DNA from: Dehalococcoidia bacterium
GTDB taxonomy: Bacteria; Chloroflexota; Dehalococcoidia; Lucifugimonadales; Lucifugimonadaceae
Length of the DNA stretch: 32,834 nucleotides
Direction: 5' to 3'
Assembly (NCBI GenBank): GCA_029936485.1
Contig: JAPYSM010000006.1
Coordinates: forward strand, 1-32,834
Below, in pieces: positions 7,248 to 15,330 of this stretch (the stretch's first letter is position 1; every line of letters begins with the position of its first letter). Both the position numbers and the translations under genes were made by a program. The notes beneath the pieces were generated by a model. That model did no database searches. It had not been told where the DNA came from and saw only the letters and a list, made by a program, of their open reading frames with translations.

Positions 7248-8744
7248 CTACGGTGTAGGCGTCGCAATCTTCCCGAATATCTCAGTATCCGGGTGGAACG
7301 CGACCCAACCGAACCAGTACGACACCTGGCCAGGAAGCCGGGCAAGCGTCTCGGTTCCGTCCGATTTTACAAGGCCCGTCTCCTCAACACGCCACTGCAC
7401 CCCGTCCTCATCAAGCACCACGTCCGGGTCCTGCGTTGGCGTAAAGTTGTGACCAGCGCGCTCGTACGTCCGGGCTGCCTCGGCAAGCGGATTGAACGTA
7501 ATCACCAGTTCCTGCCCCCCCAGCGTGTCGTTCACGACAGGCGTTTCCTGGAGCGCCTCAAGCGAGTACGCCTTGGGAGAATCGGCGTAGTTGAGCGCAA
7601 GAACCCGATCCTTCAGGTTCAAAGCCTCGTTAGTCTGGAACGTCGGGAACAACCAGTCGGACGAGTTGAAGTAGTCGTAATAAGCCGAGCCGCGCGTGTT
7701 CAGATTGCGGTAATTCCGGTCGAAACCGGTATCTATGTCCAGGACCTTGGTTTTTGGGTTCTTCTCCAGCCAATCGCCCCATGTCGTTAGCGTTAGCGGC
7801 AGTTGCTTGAACCTGAGATCGCTGAACGCCAGTTTGCCGATGACCGGGTCCCCCGTTAATGAGTGCCAGAGCGTCCGGCTACCTGAGTCGTACATGAGCT
7901 TGTTGCTCTGATACAGGAACCCGGACGTGCCGATCCGCTGGACCTTCCCATCAAGCTCGGCGTCGTACAGGACGCCCATTCCGCAGAGAGTTCAGTAGAC
8001 GAGGGCGACGGGTTTTCCGCCCACCACGTCGTTCGATAACTCATGCCACGCCAGAATTCGCAACGGGTAGGCTCTTTCGTCGCCGTTGATGCTGACCCCG
8101 AATACAGGCTCGTCCAATTCCAGATATGTCGCTCCACCGGGTGCCGTGAACTCTGGATTGTCGAGCGGCGGTATCCCATCTACACCTACGCCGCCCCACA
8201 CCGCTCCGGATATCGGAACGCTTGCCGGGACGCCTTCGTAAAAGAAGTCGATGAACCGGCGGTCTATGACGCTATAGAGATCGCCCTTCCAAGCAGCGTA
8301 CCCCGGAACCGCCTCGATCTCCGGATGCTGCCCAAGCCACCGATATGCGTCCTCGTGGAGATTGAAGCTTGTTGGGTCAAACTCCTGACCCGTAAGCCGG
8401 GTCAGTGCGTCGGCTATCGCTGCCCGCTCCTCGTTGGCAAAACCAGCGCTGGCGAGGTCCACAATCGGAGCGATGAAGCCCGGGTTACCGGTATCGGCGG
8501 CCTGCCGTATCGCCGTTATCTCGATGCCCTCCTGCCGTGTGAACAGGTTCCGCAGTTGCAGCCGCACCTTGGCTTTTTCAGGTGAGGTCGAGAGCACCGT
8601 GGCGTTGGGCCCTGCGGTCCCGATCGCGATCGGAGCGGCTTCGTCGGTTCCGTTACCGCACGCAGTGATAAGAATTACGCCTAGTCCGGCTGTAAGGATC
8701 GATGCAACCCGAAAGTCAAAGGATAAGAAGTAACGATGTGTCAT
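7248..8744 (-). CDS. DUF3179 lipoprotein, candidate selenoprotein (in-frame TGA)
   Basis: Two abutting minus-strand frames are one gene: the N-terminal part ends VVGGKPVALVY, then TGA (complement 7992-7994), then TLCGMGVLYDAEL in the same frame. DUF3179 proteins normally read VTYCPLCG at this point, so the TGA falls exactly on the first Cys of a CxxC pair. Read as selenocysteine it gives U251-T-L-C254 in a 498-aa protein. The N-terminus (MTHRYFLSFDF, a hydrophobic run, then ITAC) is a lipoprotein signal, so it is exported and membrane-anchored. Residues 50-150 look helical and repeat-like; the DUF3179 core follows (ERAYPLRILAWHE; GTSGFLYQSNKLMYD). I chose ATG 8744; a TTG at 8804 would add 20 residues. 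The alternative is a nonsense mutation of a TGC/TGT codon. Function of the domain is unknown; a redox role is inferred from the UxxC. Confidence 0.85.
7959..7976 (-). promoter_or_regulatory. SECIS-like hairpin just downstream of the in-frame TGA
   Basis: In mRNA sense, 15 nt after the UGA, a perfect 6-bp stem GGCGUC / GACGCC closes a 6-nt loop CUGUAC. Bacterial SECIS elements lie within the coding region just after the UGA and carry a G, often GU, in the apical loop. Position and loop GU (24 and 25 nt after the UGA) fit; the lower stem is poor and the G is the third loop base, so this is a candidate only. Confidence 0.5.
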
Positions 8745-8883
8745 GGACGAAATTGGTGACGCAGCGATTGCGATGAACAGATAACCGGGAAGGCGGCTCC
8801 ACAAAAAAACGGACCGTTCGTATCCGTCCCTGTAGAGGTTACGAAGCGGCCCGTTATTCAGGTACCAATATTTTCCCGGTCGC

Positions 8884-9321
8884 CTACTTCGGCGGCTGGA
8901 TAAACTCGAGCCAGTTACCCTCGGGGTCCTGGAGATAAATGATCCCTCGGGTTCCTTCCGGCGTCTCCCGGAAAATCGGATCGGTGACGAACTTGATCCC
9001 CTTCGCAGTCAGGTCATCGAAGATCGTCTGCAGGTCCTCGACATGAAAACAGATGTGCATCGCGCCGAACTGGTTCTTTCGAAGGTAGCCTTCTTCACCC
9101 GGCGGATTGTGATATTTCACCAGCTCTATACGGTGATTGTTCTCGATCCCGACGAACCGCAGGGTACGGCGCGCGCCTGGGAATCCAGTGTGGTCACCTT
9201 CCGGAGGGGCGACAGCATCGACCTCGTGCTCGACCTTGAGGCCTAGAACGGTGACGTAAAATTCGGTGATCTTTTCCAGATCCTGGACCACAATTCCGGT
9301 GTGGTCGAAATTCATGACCAT
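8884..9321 (-). CDS. VOC-family (glyoxalase/dioxygenase-like) protein 1
   Basis: A 145-aa single vicinal-oxygen-chelate protein with two beta-alpha-beta-beta-beta modules. The four metal ligand positions are filled: H7 (DHTGIVV), E66 (RIEL), H89 (MHICF) and E139 (NWLEF). It therefore probably binds a divalent metal and acts as an isomerase, lyase, epimerase or dioxygenase; methylmalonyl-CoA epimerase and glyoxalase I are the closest well-known shapes. The ATG at 9321 has GAGGAG 7 nt upstream. It lies downstream of a paralogue in the same orientation (115 nt gap), and upstream of the DUF3179 gene. Confidence 0.9.
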   Translation of the reverse strand: MVMNFDHTGIVVQDLEKITEFYVTVLGLKVEHEVDAVAPPEGDHTGFPGARRTLRFVGIENNHRIELVKYHNPPGEEGYLRKNQFGAMHICFHVEDLQTIFDDLTAKGIKFVTDPIFRETPEGTRGIIYLQDPEGNWLEFIQPPK

Positions 9322-9436
9322 CGAGGGTCTCCTCTATTTTCTGTCCGATAGCGCGCTATATCTGAGCGCTCGAAGAATGCCCGCAGGCCGTGCGCCACAA
9401 TCCTAGACGAAACCACGCCGCATGCGAGCATCACCC

Positions 9437-9874
9437 TTAAGGACGCTGGGTGAACTCCAGCCAGTTACCTTCCGGGTCTTGCCCGTAGACCAGCCCAACC
9501 GTGCTGCCGTCCGGCCGAGTTCGCCACTTTGGTTCGGTCACAAACTTCACTTTGTTTTTCAGCTCTTCGTAGACCGATGCGAGGTCCTCAACGTCCCAAC
9601 AGATGTGCGTAGAACCAAACCTATGGACGGCCACGTGGCCATCGGTAGCCGGTGGGTCTATGAAGTAGATTAGCTCGATCTCGTGGTCACCAGGGATTCC
9701 TACAAAGCGCAACGTTCGATGAACGTTTGGAACGCCTGTGTGATCTCCATCGGGCTGCGGTTTGGCGTCGATCTCGTGCAGCCGCTCTAACCCAATGGTG
9801 TTGACGTAGAAATCGGTCATCATTTCGAGGTCATCGACCACGATGCCGACATGGCTCCAGTTCTTGATCTTCAA
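9437..9874 (-). CDS. VOC-family (glyoxalase/dioxygenase-like) protein 2
   Basis: A 145-aa paralogue of the next gene downstream, of identical length with the TTG start I prefer. Metal positions are H8 (SHVGIVV), E67 (EIEL), H90 (THICW) and E140 (NWLEF). Shared blocks include GDHTG, RTLRFVGI and the terminal DPEGNWLEF, which point to a tandem duplication. The TTG at 9874 follows GGGAG by 8 nt; a longer frame from 9925 adds 17 residues (MAPALCACEAYPDGRTN) that do not fit the family. Substrate unknown. Confidence 0.9.
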   Translation of the reverse strand: MKIKNWSHVGIVVDDLEMMTDFYVNTIGLERLHEIDAKPQPDGDHTGVPNVHRTLRFVGIPGDHEIELIYFIDPPATDGHVAVHRFGSTHICWDVEDLASVYEELKNKVKFVTEPKWRTRPDGSTVGLVYGQDPEGNWLEFTQRP

Positions 9875-10480
9875 ATTTGTTCTCCCATCCGGATACGCCT
9901 CGCACGCACACAGCGCGGGCGCCATCCTAATCCAGACGGACGAACGTCACAGCCAATTTACCGTCGCCACCAACTCGAGTGCAACATCGCTCACAGGTCC
10001 CATATGACCATCCCTCGAGGTGACACCCTCGACGGCCGCGTCGTTCAGAATCCCGTCCAACTCTGCTGATCTAGCCAGAGCGGAATCGTGACCAGATCCA
10101 ACTTCAAGGATGTGAAGCCGCGTCTGCATCAGGCCGATCGGCGCGATTAACCGGCACACCGTCACTTCCCTATCTGGCACGGTTGATTGGTATTCAGCAA
10201 GTTCGCAGTCGTTTTTATGACGCGTGCGACCAGCAACCGTTCTGGCCGCGCGCTCGATAGATCCGCCAAACAGCGGCGAGGCTCTGAAACATCAATTCAT
10301 TACCGTAATTCGGTTGGAACGGATAAATGTCGGTGAAACAGTACAGGGCGATCTTCCGCGGTCAACAAGTTCACTCGGCGAGCACCACACGTCCCTCAAG
10401 CTAATCCCCTGTTACATTTGCTTCCTCGGGTGTCGACGCATCGGCCGTCGGCCTTCAATTGCAACGGAGCATTCGTAAAA
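9875..10480. other. 606-nt region with no firm gene
   Basis: It holds the upstream region of the VOC pair and the leader of the luciferase-like gene. A minus-strand frame at 9947-10180 (GTG start, 77 codons, ending ALELVATVNWL) reads like protein but has no ribosome site or recognisable motif; it may be a small gene or the tail of a decayed one. I see no strong hairpin or promoter. Confidence 0.4.
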
Positions 10481-11347
10481 ATGAATATCGGCGTCGTTTT
10501 TCCTCAGACCGAAATTGGACCGGACGCCAGCGGCGTTCGCGCATACACCCAGGCCGTGGAGCAGATGGGGTACACACACGTCCTCGCCTACGATCACGTA
10601 ATCGGCGCAAATCTGGCCAACCGACCAGACTGGAAGGGCCCGTACTCTCTTGAAACAGCATTTCATGAACCATTTGTGTTGTTCGCATTTATGGCAGGGA
10701 TTACAGAGAAACTAGAGTTCGCCACTGGGATCGTGATCCTTCCACAGCGCCAAACCGTGCTCGTAGCCAAACAAGCGGCGGCTCTAGATGTGCTGTCGGA
10801 TGGTCGATTCCGCATGGGGATCGGTATCGGCTGGAACGAAGTCGAGTACGAATCGCTCGGGACGGAGTTCACCAACCGAGGTGCGCGGTCGGAAGAACAG
10901 ATCGCTCTGATGCGAGCGCTCTGGACCAAAGAGAGCGTTAACTTTGAAGGTCGCTGGCACACGGTCCCGGACGCCGGAATAAACCCATTGCCTATCCAGC
11001 AGCCGATTCCGATATGGCTGGGTGGCGGGGCCGATATTGTGGTCAAACGGATCGCCCGAATAGCTGACGGCTGGATGCCGATGTGGCAGCCAGATGAAGC
11101 TGGATTGAAAGAGCTAGACAAGCTGTATACCTACGCTAAAGAAGCGGGTAGAGAAGGTTCGGATATCGGGATCAATGGGCGTGTTACGGCCGATCTTGCG
11201 AGTGAGGACTCATGGCCCGACGCCGTGAAATCATGGAGCGGAATTAATGCCGACTACCTAGACATCAACACTATGGGACAGGGCCTCTCCGGCGCGGACG
11301 CACACATCGAGCGACTCGAGAAGTTCAAACACGCGGCGGGACTTTAG
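10481..11347 (+). CDS. F420-dependent luciferase-like oxidoreductase (TIGR03619-like)
   Basis: A 288-aa member of the bacterial luciferase-like monooxygenase superfamily (TIM barrel). The N-terminus MNIGVVFPQTEIG, then LAYDHVIGAN, FHEPFVLFAF, VILPQRQTVLVAKQAA and GIGIGWNEVEYE are the conserved blocks of the TIGR03619 F420-dependent group. Start is the ATG at 10481 with GGAG 11 nt upstream; the open frame reaches further upstream but that part is not family-like. Such enzymes use F420 or FMN to oxidise small organic molecules; the substrate is not evident. A coupled SDR-JAMM pair follows after 166 nt. Confidence 0.92.
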   Translation: MNIGVVFPQTEIGPDASGVRAYTQAVEQMGYTHVLAYDHVIGANLANRPDWKGPYSLETAFHEPFVLFAFMAGITEKLEFATGIVILPQRQTVLVAKQAAALDVLSDGRFRMGIGIGWNEVEYESLGTEFTNRGARSEEQIALMRALWTKESVNFEGRWHTVPDAGINPLPIQQPIPIWLGGGADIVVKRIARIADGWMPMWQPDEAGLKELDKLYTYAKEAGREGSDIGINGRVTADLASEDSWPDAVKSWSGINADYLDINTMGQGLSGADAHIERLEKFKHAAGL

Positions 11348-11418
11348 GGGAGACTATGCCCCCGTCGGGATGTGGGAGTCAGGTCACGGCACATTCAAAC
11401 GTATTAGCACGACAGAGT

Positions 11419-11446
11419 TCCCCCTCATCCTGCACCTTTTCCCGCC
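11419..11446 (+). repeat. Possible degenerate copy of the dispersed repeat
   Basis: CCCCCTCATCCTGCACC followed by TTTTCCCGCC resembles the left half of the repeat (compare CCCTCACCCTGCGCCCTCTTTC near 31275). The right arm is missing. It lies about 70 nt upstream of the SDR start. Confidence 0.25.
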
Positions 11447-11513
11447 TCAATGGTGTATTCAGCAACTCGCTCACGTAACGATATTTCGCAATCACTCCAA
11501 GGATCTACCCACC

Positions 11514-12326
11514 ATGACTGAATACAGCAATCAGACACCGCGTGAGTTCGATCTAACGGGTCGTGCCGTGATCGTCGCTGGAGCCGGACGCGGTATTGGC
11601 AAGGGCATTGCTCGCGTACTGGCGGAGTCAGGCCTGAATGTACTCGCTACCGCCCTGACAGAGACGTACATGTCCCAGGTAGCCGCCGAACTTGCAGACG
11701 CCGGGCACCCGATCGAGTTCATGACCGCTGACGCCACGTGTGGCGAAGACATGGCCGAGGTTGTGGAACAAGCCTTGTCCCGCTTTGGCCGATTGGACGG
11801 ACTGGTCAACTGCGTCGGCGATGCCATCTCTAAGCCGATCGTTCCATTGCCCGATGGCGATAGCGGGGTCGGGCCGCTCAGCGACGAGGAGTGGCGCTTC
11901 ATCCTTGATGTGAACCTGACAGAAGCGTTTGTAGGATGTCGTGCCGCAGGCGACCACTTTCTCAAGCAGCGTTCTGGACGCGTTGTCAACATTGCTGGAT
12001 ACGCGGCGGCGCGCGGCGGAGCGAACTCAGTCGCATACGCGGCCGCCAAAGCTGGGCTGACACGTATGACCCAGGCACTTGCGCTTGAGTGGGCGCCATA
12101 CGACGTAAACGTGAACGCCATAGCTCCCGGCGTGTTCCCGGACGCAGTCACTTCGCCCGAGGCTGTGGAACGCGCCGCAGAACGAGCGGCCTCCGGGAAG
12201 ATCCCACTCCGCCGCCCGGGCCGGTTGCGAGAGGTCGGTCTGCTGACACACTTCATGCTCTCCGACGCCGCCGATTACATGACAGGTGAGACGGTCTATC
12301 TCGATGGTGGGGCGGTGTTTGGATGA
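11514..12326 (+). CDS. Short-chain dehydrogenase/reductase lacking the catalytic serine
   Basis: A 270-aa classical SDR. The cofactor loop is G23-A-G-R-G27-I-G29, NCVG (N99) replaces NNAG, and the active-site pair is Y175-x3-K179. Thirteen residues before the Tyr, where the catalytic Ser is expected (NISS in most members), the sequence is VVNIAGYAA, so the Ser is replaced by Gly162 with Ala161 beside it. The C-terminus DAADYMTGETVYLDGG is typical. Start is the ATG at 11514 after AAGGATCTACCCACC; an upstream frame from 11370 is not family-like. Its stop overlaps the next start (ATGA), so the JAMM protein is probably translationally coupled. Confidence 0.92.
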   Translation: MTEYSNQTPREFDLTGRAVIVAGAGRGIGKGIARVLAESGLNVLATALTETYMSQVAAELADAGHPIEFMTADATCGEDMAEVVEQALSRFGRLDGLVNCVGDAISKPIVPLPDGDSGVGPLSDEEWRFILDVNLTEAFVGCRAAGDHFLKQRSGRVVNIAGYAAARGGANSVAYAAAKAGLTRMTQALALEWAPYDVNVNAIAPGVFPDAVTSPEAVERAAERAASGKIPLRRPGRLREVGLLTHFMLSDAADYMTGETVYLDGGAVFG

Positions 12327-12811
12327 GTGCTCCTGAGCCGATCCATATCGACCGCGCCATCTTGATACTCGCCTACGCCGAGGCACGGTCCGCCTACCCC
12401 GCAGAATGCTGTGGTTGGTTGGCGGGGCCTCCGGAGGGCCCGGTCACGACCGTACGCACGTGCGCGAATCAGCAGGCCTCCGGCAATCACCCAACGGCAG
12501 CGGGCCGGCCGGCCGAGACCGCGTATGTGATCGAGGGCGAAGACCTGATGGCGCTCAACCGTGATCTTGACGGAGACATGCCCCCACTCGTGATCTATCA
12601 CTCACACCCTAACGGCCGCGCATACTTGTCCGACACGGACCGAACCGTAGCCACCAATCCGCCCGAATGGGGCGGCGGACCGGCGTATCCAGTACAACAA
12701 CTCGTCATAGGTGTCGACCGCGAGCGCGTCGTGGAGTCGTCACTGTTCGCGTGGTCAGACGAAGAGGACGGCTATGTAGAGATAGCGCGATACGAGGGTG
12801 CCGAGGTGTAG
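12323..12811 (+). CDS. JAMM/MPN+ domain metalloprotease (Mov34/JAB family)
   Basis: A 162-aa stand-alone JAMM protein. All zinc and catalytic positions are present: E28 (AECCGWL), H93-S-H95-P, six residues, S103, then D106. The family removes ubiquitin-like tails; bacterial members typically trim the C-terminus of ThiS/MoaD-like sulfur carriers or act with cysteine biosynthesis. No sulfur-carrier or MoeB-like gene is visible in this window, so its partner is unknown. It overlaps the SDR stop by ATGA, suggesting linked synthesis. A frame with acidic C-terminal end (WSDEEDGYVEIARYEGAEV) closes the gene. Confidence 0.9.
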   Translation: MSAPEPIHIDRAILILAYAEARSAYPAECCGWLAGPPEGPVTTVRTCANQQASGNHPTAAGRPAETAYVIEGEDLMALNRDLDGDMPPLVIYHSHPNGRAYLSDTDRTVATNPPEWGGGPAYPVQQLVIGVDRERVVESSLFAWSDEEDGYVEIARYEGAEV

Positions 12812-12816
12812 GCTTG

Positions 12817-12850
12817 CCCTTCCTAATGTAGGAGGAGGGTCAGGGGGTGG
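12817..12850 (-). repeat. Dispersed intergenic hairpin repeat, copy 4 (inverted)
   Basis: Just after the JAMM stop, CCCTTCC, a 10-nt loop, then GGAGGAGGGT and CAGGGGGTGG. Read on the minus strand it is the repeat's left part (CCACCCCCTGACCCTCC...). The orientation is opposite to copies 1-3. Confidence 0.45.
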
Positions 12851-12962
12851 TTACTACGGACGGAGGCAGGGATCATACCCGGCCCACATTGTTGAGTTGA
12901 ACTTCCGAGCATGACACGCGGGTCGCGCATTGAGAGATCGGGCGGAGCGATTCCCGTGAGAT

Positions 12963-13007
12963 TCCTGAACCAAGTTCAGGACATGCTCTTCCCGATAATC
13001 GGAAGAG
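12963..13007. other. Two adjacent hairpins upstream of the acetyltransferase
   Basis: TCCTGAAC-CAA-GTTCAGGA (12963-12981) is a perfect 8-bp stem with a 3-nt loop. CTCTTCC (12986-12992) pairs with GGAAGAG (13001-13007), and CGAT/ATCG inside can extend it. No U-run follows. They may be terminator-like, leader structures, or another short interspersed repeat. Confidence 0.5.
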
Positions 13008-13098
13008 TAAATTGGTTCCGAATACAAGTCGATCGTTCAGTGGGGAATTGACTAATCCGCGTCAATCAAGTCAGCCAATCCAGAAGTCAGTACCTGAA

Positions 13099-13596
13099 AT
13101 GATTCCTCCGTCAGACATGCCCCAACTACTCTCGTACGAAGACCGGTGGCAGCCCGGGATCGCCGCCGTGATCAAGGCGGTGTACGACGAGTATCGGCTG
13201 ACATGGGACCCGGACGATTATCATCGTGACCTGTATACCGTCCAAGAAACCTACATCGACACCGGTGGGTTTTTCTCGGTGCTTGTACTGGCTGATCACG
13301 TTATCGGTACTGTCTGCGCACTGGACCGCGGTGCCGAAGCGGAGATCGAACGGCTGTACCTGCACAGAGATCACCGCGGACGCGGATATGGCCGCCTCAT
13401 GACGGAGCATTTCCTAAACTGGGCGAGGGTCACCGGACATCCGAAGGCTATCGCATGGTCCGACAAGCGGTTCAACGACGCTCACGAGATGTATAAAAAG
13501 ATGGGCTTTACCGTGGTGGGCGACCGGGTGTTGGACGATCCCGATAACAGCCCTGAATGGGGTTTTGAACTTGACTTATCAAAAGGCACGCCGTGA
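13099..13596 (+). CDS. GNAT-family N-acetyltransferase
   Basis: About 165 aa. The acetyl-CoA-binding motif A is visible as IERLYLHRDHRGRGYGRLM (R-G-x-G-x-G loop), followed by a typical C-terminal MYKKMGFTVVGDRV. Acetyl transfer to an amine is expected; the target is unknown. The start is unsure: ATG 13099 or ATG 13117 give a family-like N-terminus, while a TTG at 13012 has a better ribosome site (GGAAGAG at 13001) but would add 29 residues that do not look conserved. Its stop overlaps the start of the methyltransferase gene (GTGA), so both are probably made together. Confidence 0.88.
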   Translation: MIPPSDMPQLLSYEDRWQPGIAAVIKAVYDEYRLTWDPDDYHRDLYTVQETYIDTGGFFSVLVLADHVIGTVCALDRGAEAEIERLYLHRDHRGRGYGRLMTEHFLNWARVTGHPKAIAWSDKRFNDAHEMYKKMGFTVVGDRVLDDPDNSPEWGFELDLSKGTP

Positions 13597-14411
13597 GTCT
13601 TAGGAGCTCCGACGAGACCGGCAGGCACGATAAGGAAACCCGGCGCTTCCGGTTACGTGATGCCGATCGAGAGGCCGCTTTTTTTCTGCCTTTCCTTAAG
13701 CCAAGAATGACCCTCCTAGACGCGGGCTGCGGTCCGGGATCCATTACCTGTGGCCTGGCCATGCACGTAGCCCCGGGTGAGGTCGTCGGCATAGACCTGG
13801 ATTCGACTAGGATCGAAACAGCGTCCAGGGACGGGCATCATGCGGGGATAGAAAACATCTCATACCAAGTCGATGATGTGACGAATCTTACGTTTGAAGA
13901 CGGTCATTTTGACGCGGTGTTCGCAAACGGCCTGATAGAGCACCTGACAGACCCGGGCGTCGGTCTTCAAGAACTGCTTCGAGTTTTGAAGCCCGGTGGC
14001 GTCATCGGCGTTCGAAGCCCTGACTGGGGCGTTGCTCTCTTGCATCCGGATACCGGGGCGTTGCGGGACTCAATCGAGTTAAGGAACCGCTGGCAACGGC
14101 ACCGAGGCGGACATCCAAACGTCGGCCGACGCCTACGTGAGCTTTTACTATCGGCCGGATTTCTTGATGTAAACGCCGACGCCATGGCCGAGTCGCACGG
14201 GACGGATAGCGGAACCGCCGAGGGCGTCGGCTACATGTACTCAATCCTAAGTAATCCGGAGCTTGTTGCGACGGTCCGAGACCAGGGCTGGGCGAGTGCG
14301 GACGAGATAGAGCGCATGCGCCAGGCGTGGACTGCCTGGGCGGCAACTCCCGGGGCGTTCGCATCATTCTTCTGGTGCCACGCCACGGGCATAGCACCAG
14401 TTACAGGGTAA
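13593..14411 (+). CDS. Class I SAM-dependent methyltransferase
   Basis: A 272-aa UbiE-like methyltransferase. Motif I is LLDAGCGPGSIT (41-52), the acidic residue binding the ribose of SAM is D68 in VVGIDLD, motif II region reads FDAVFANGLIEHL, and motif III LLRVLKPGGVIGV. The GTG start lies inside the stop of the acetyltransferase gene (GTGA overlap). Substrate unknown; acetylation and methylation may target the same small molecule. The C-terminal half (ELRNRWQRHRGGHPNVGRRLRELL) fits the substrate-binding part of UbiE-like enzymes. Confidence 0.92.
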   Translation: MSLRSSDETGRHDKETRRFRLRDADREAAFFLPFLKPRMTLLDAGCGPGSITCGLAMHVAPGEVVGIDLDSTRIETASRDGHHAGIENISYQVDDVTNLTFEDGHFDAVFANGLIEHLTDPGVGLQELLRVLKPGGVIGVRSPDWGVALLHPDTGALRDSIELRNRWQRHRGGHPNVGRRLRELLLSAGFLDVNADAMAESHGTDSGTAEGVGYMYSILSNPELVATVRDQGWASADEIERMRQAWTAWAATPGAFASFFWCHATGIAPVTG

Positions 14412-14517
14412 GGACCGTATCCGCGACATACCCCTCCAATCGGCAAATCGACACCGCACTGGCGCAACGGTTCGGGGCAGGTCAAACTTGGCTCACAACT
14501 CATAAGCGAACGGAATC

Positions 14518-15330
14518 CTGACGATAGCTTCCCCACCACTGATCCTTCTCCCGCCCTCGGAAGGCAAAGCCTCCGGCGGTGAAGGCGCGCCTCTTGATCT
14601 CGATTCGCTGTCGTTCGAGGAACTCAACCCGACACGTGCCCTGTTCACTAAGGCCATCGTGAAATTGAGTGAGAGACCCAGATCGTCACGGGCACTTCTT
14701 GGCGTCAAAGGTCCGGCGCTCGAAAAAGCGATGGCGGAAAACGCCGAACTGGATACGGCTCCGACACTCCCGGCTATCGAGCGTTACACAGGTGTGATGT
14801 ACGACGCGATCGACCACCAATCGCTTGATTGCGACGCCAAAGAAGTGTTTGGGAACTCTGTGATCATCATGTCAGGCGTGTTTGGCATAGTCCGGCCCTT
14901 CGATATGATCCCGGCATACAAGTTGAAGATGGGCGGCAAGCTACTACGCGGCAAGACCTGCGCCGCAGTCTGGAAACGTGCGATCACCGAATCCTTGGCG
15001 GAGTCAGCTGGAGATAGCGTTATCTGGGACTTGCTGCCGATCGAACACAGTGCCGCATGGGATTCTTCGAAGGTCCGGTACCAGACCCGATTCACGGTCA
15101 AGTTTCTTGAGCGGAACGCCGTCGGTGAATTGAAGACCGTTAACCACCGGTCCAAGTTGCTGAAAGGGGCACTGATACGTCACCTGGTCACCAACACGGA
15201 GGCAGCAGGCTCGACCGATTCTGCCCTAGATTTGCTTGCCGGTTTTTCACACCCAGAAGGACACGTGTTCAATCCAGAATTGACTTCTGAGAGCGACCGT
15301 GTGACCGAGATCGTGTTCGTTAAACGTTAG
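14518..15330 (+). CDS. yaaA: YaaA-family (DUF328) protein with no conventional start codon
   Basis: YaaA-family protein (peroxide stress response, iron/DNA protection in E. coli). The conserved N-terminal block LILLPPSEGKASGG is encoded at about 14539-14580, well upstream of the first GTG at 14659, so the gene must begin earlier. Between the in-frame TAA at 14503-14505 and this block there is no ATG, GTG or TTG; CTG at 14518 or 14539, ATC 14515 or ATA 14524 are the only near-start codons. I give CTG 14518, about 270 aa. Other family blocks are visible: RYTGVMYDAI, SGVFGIVRPFDMIPAYKLKM, and a C-terminal GFSHPEGHVFN. Either a rare start codon is used, or the start was lost by mutation or sequence error, leaving a gene shortened from GTG 14659 (223 aa). 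Confidence 0.85.
   Translation: MTIASPPLILLPPSEGKASGGEGAPLDLDSLSFEELNPTRALFTKAIVKLSERPRSSRALLGVKGPALEKAMAENAELDTAPTLPAIERYTGVMYDAIDHQSLDCDAKEVFGNSVIIMSGVFGIVRPFDMIPAYKLKMGGKLLRGKTCAAVWKRAITESLAESAGDSVIWDLLPIEHSAAWDSSKVRYQTRFTVKFLERNAVGELKTVNHRSKLLKGALIRHLVTNTEAAGSTDSALDLLAGFSHPEGHVFNPELTSESDRVTEIVFVKR

Noticed and set aside
7134-7790. 218-codon plus-strand frame opposite the DUF3179 gene
   Set aside because: It is rich in Arg/Val and has no family features; the opposite strand carries the recognisable protein.
7992-8744. Treating the DUF3179 halves as two separate genes
   Set aside because: The frame is identical on both sides of the TGA, and TLCG before the second ATG belongs to the conserved core.
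14541-14590. GC-rich CTTCTCCCGCC...GGCGGTGAAGG segment resembling the dispersed hairpin repeat
   Set aside because: It encodes the conserved LLPPSEGKASGGEG block of the YaaA-family gene, so it is coding sequence.
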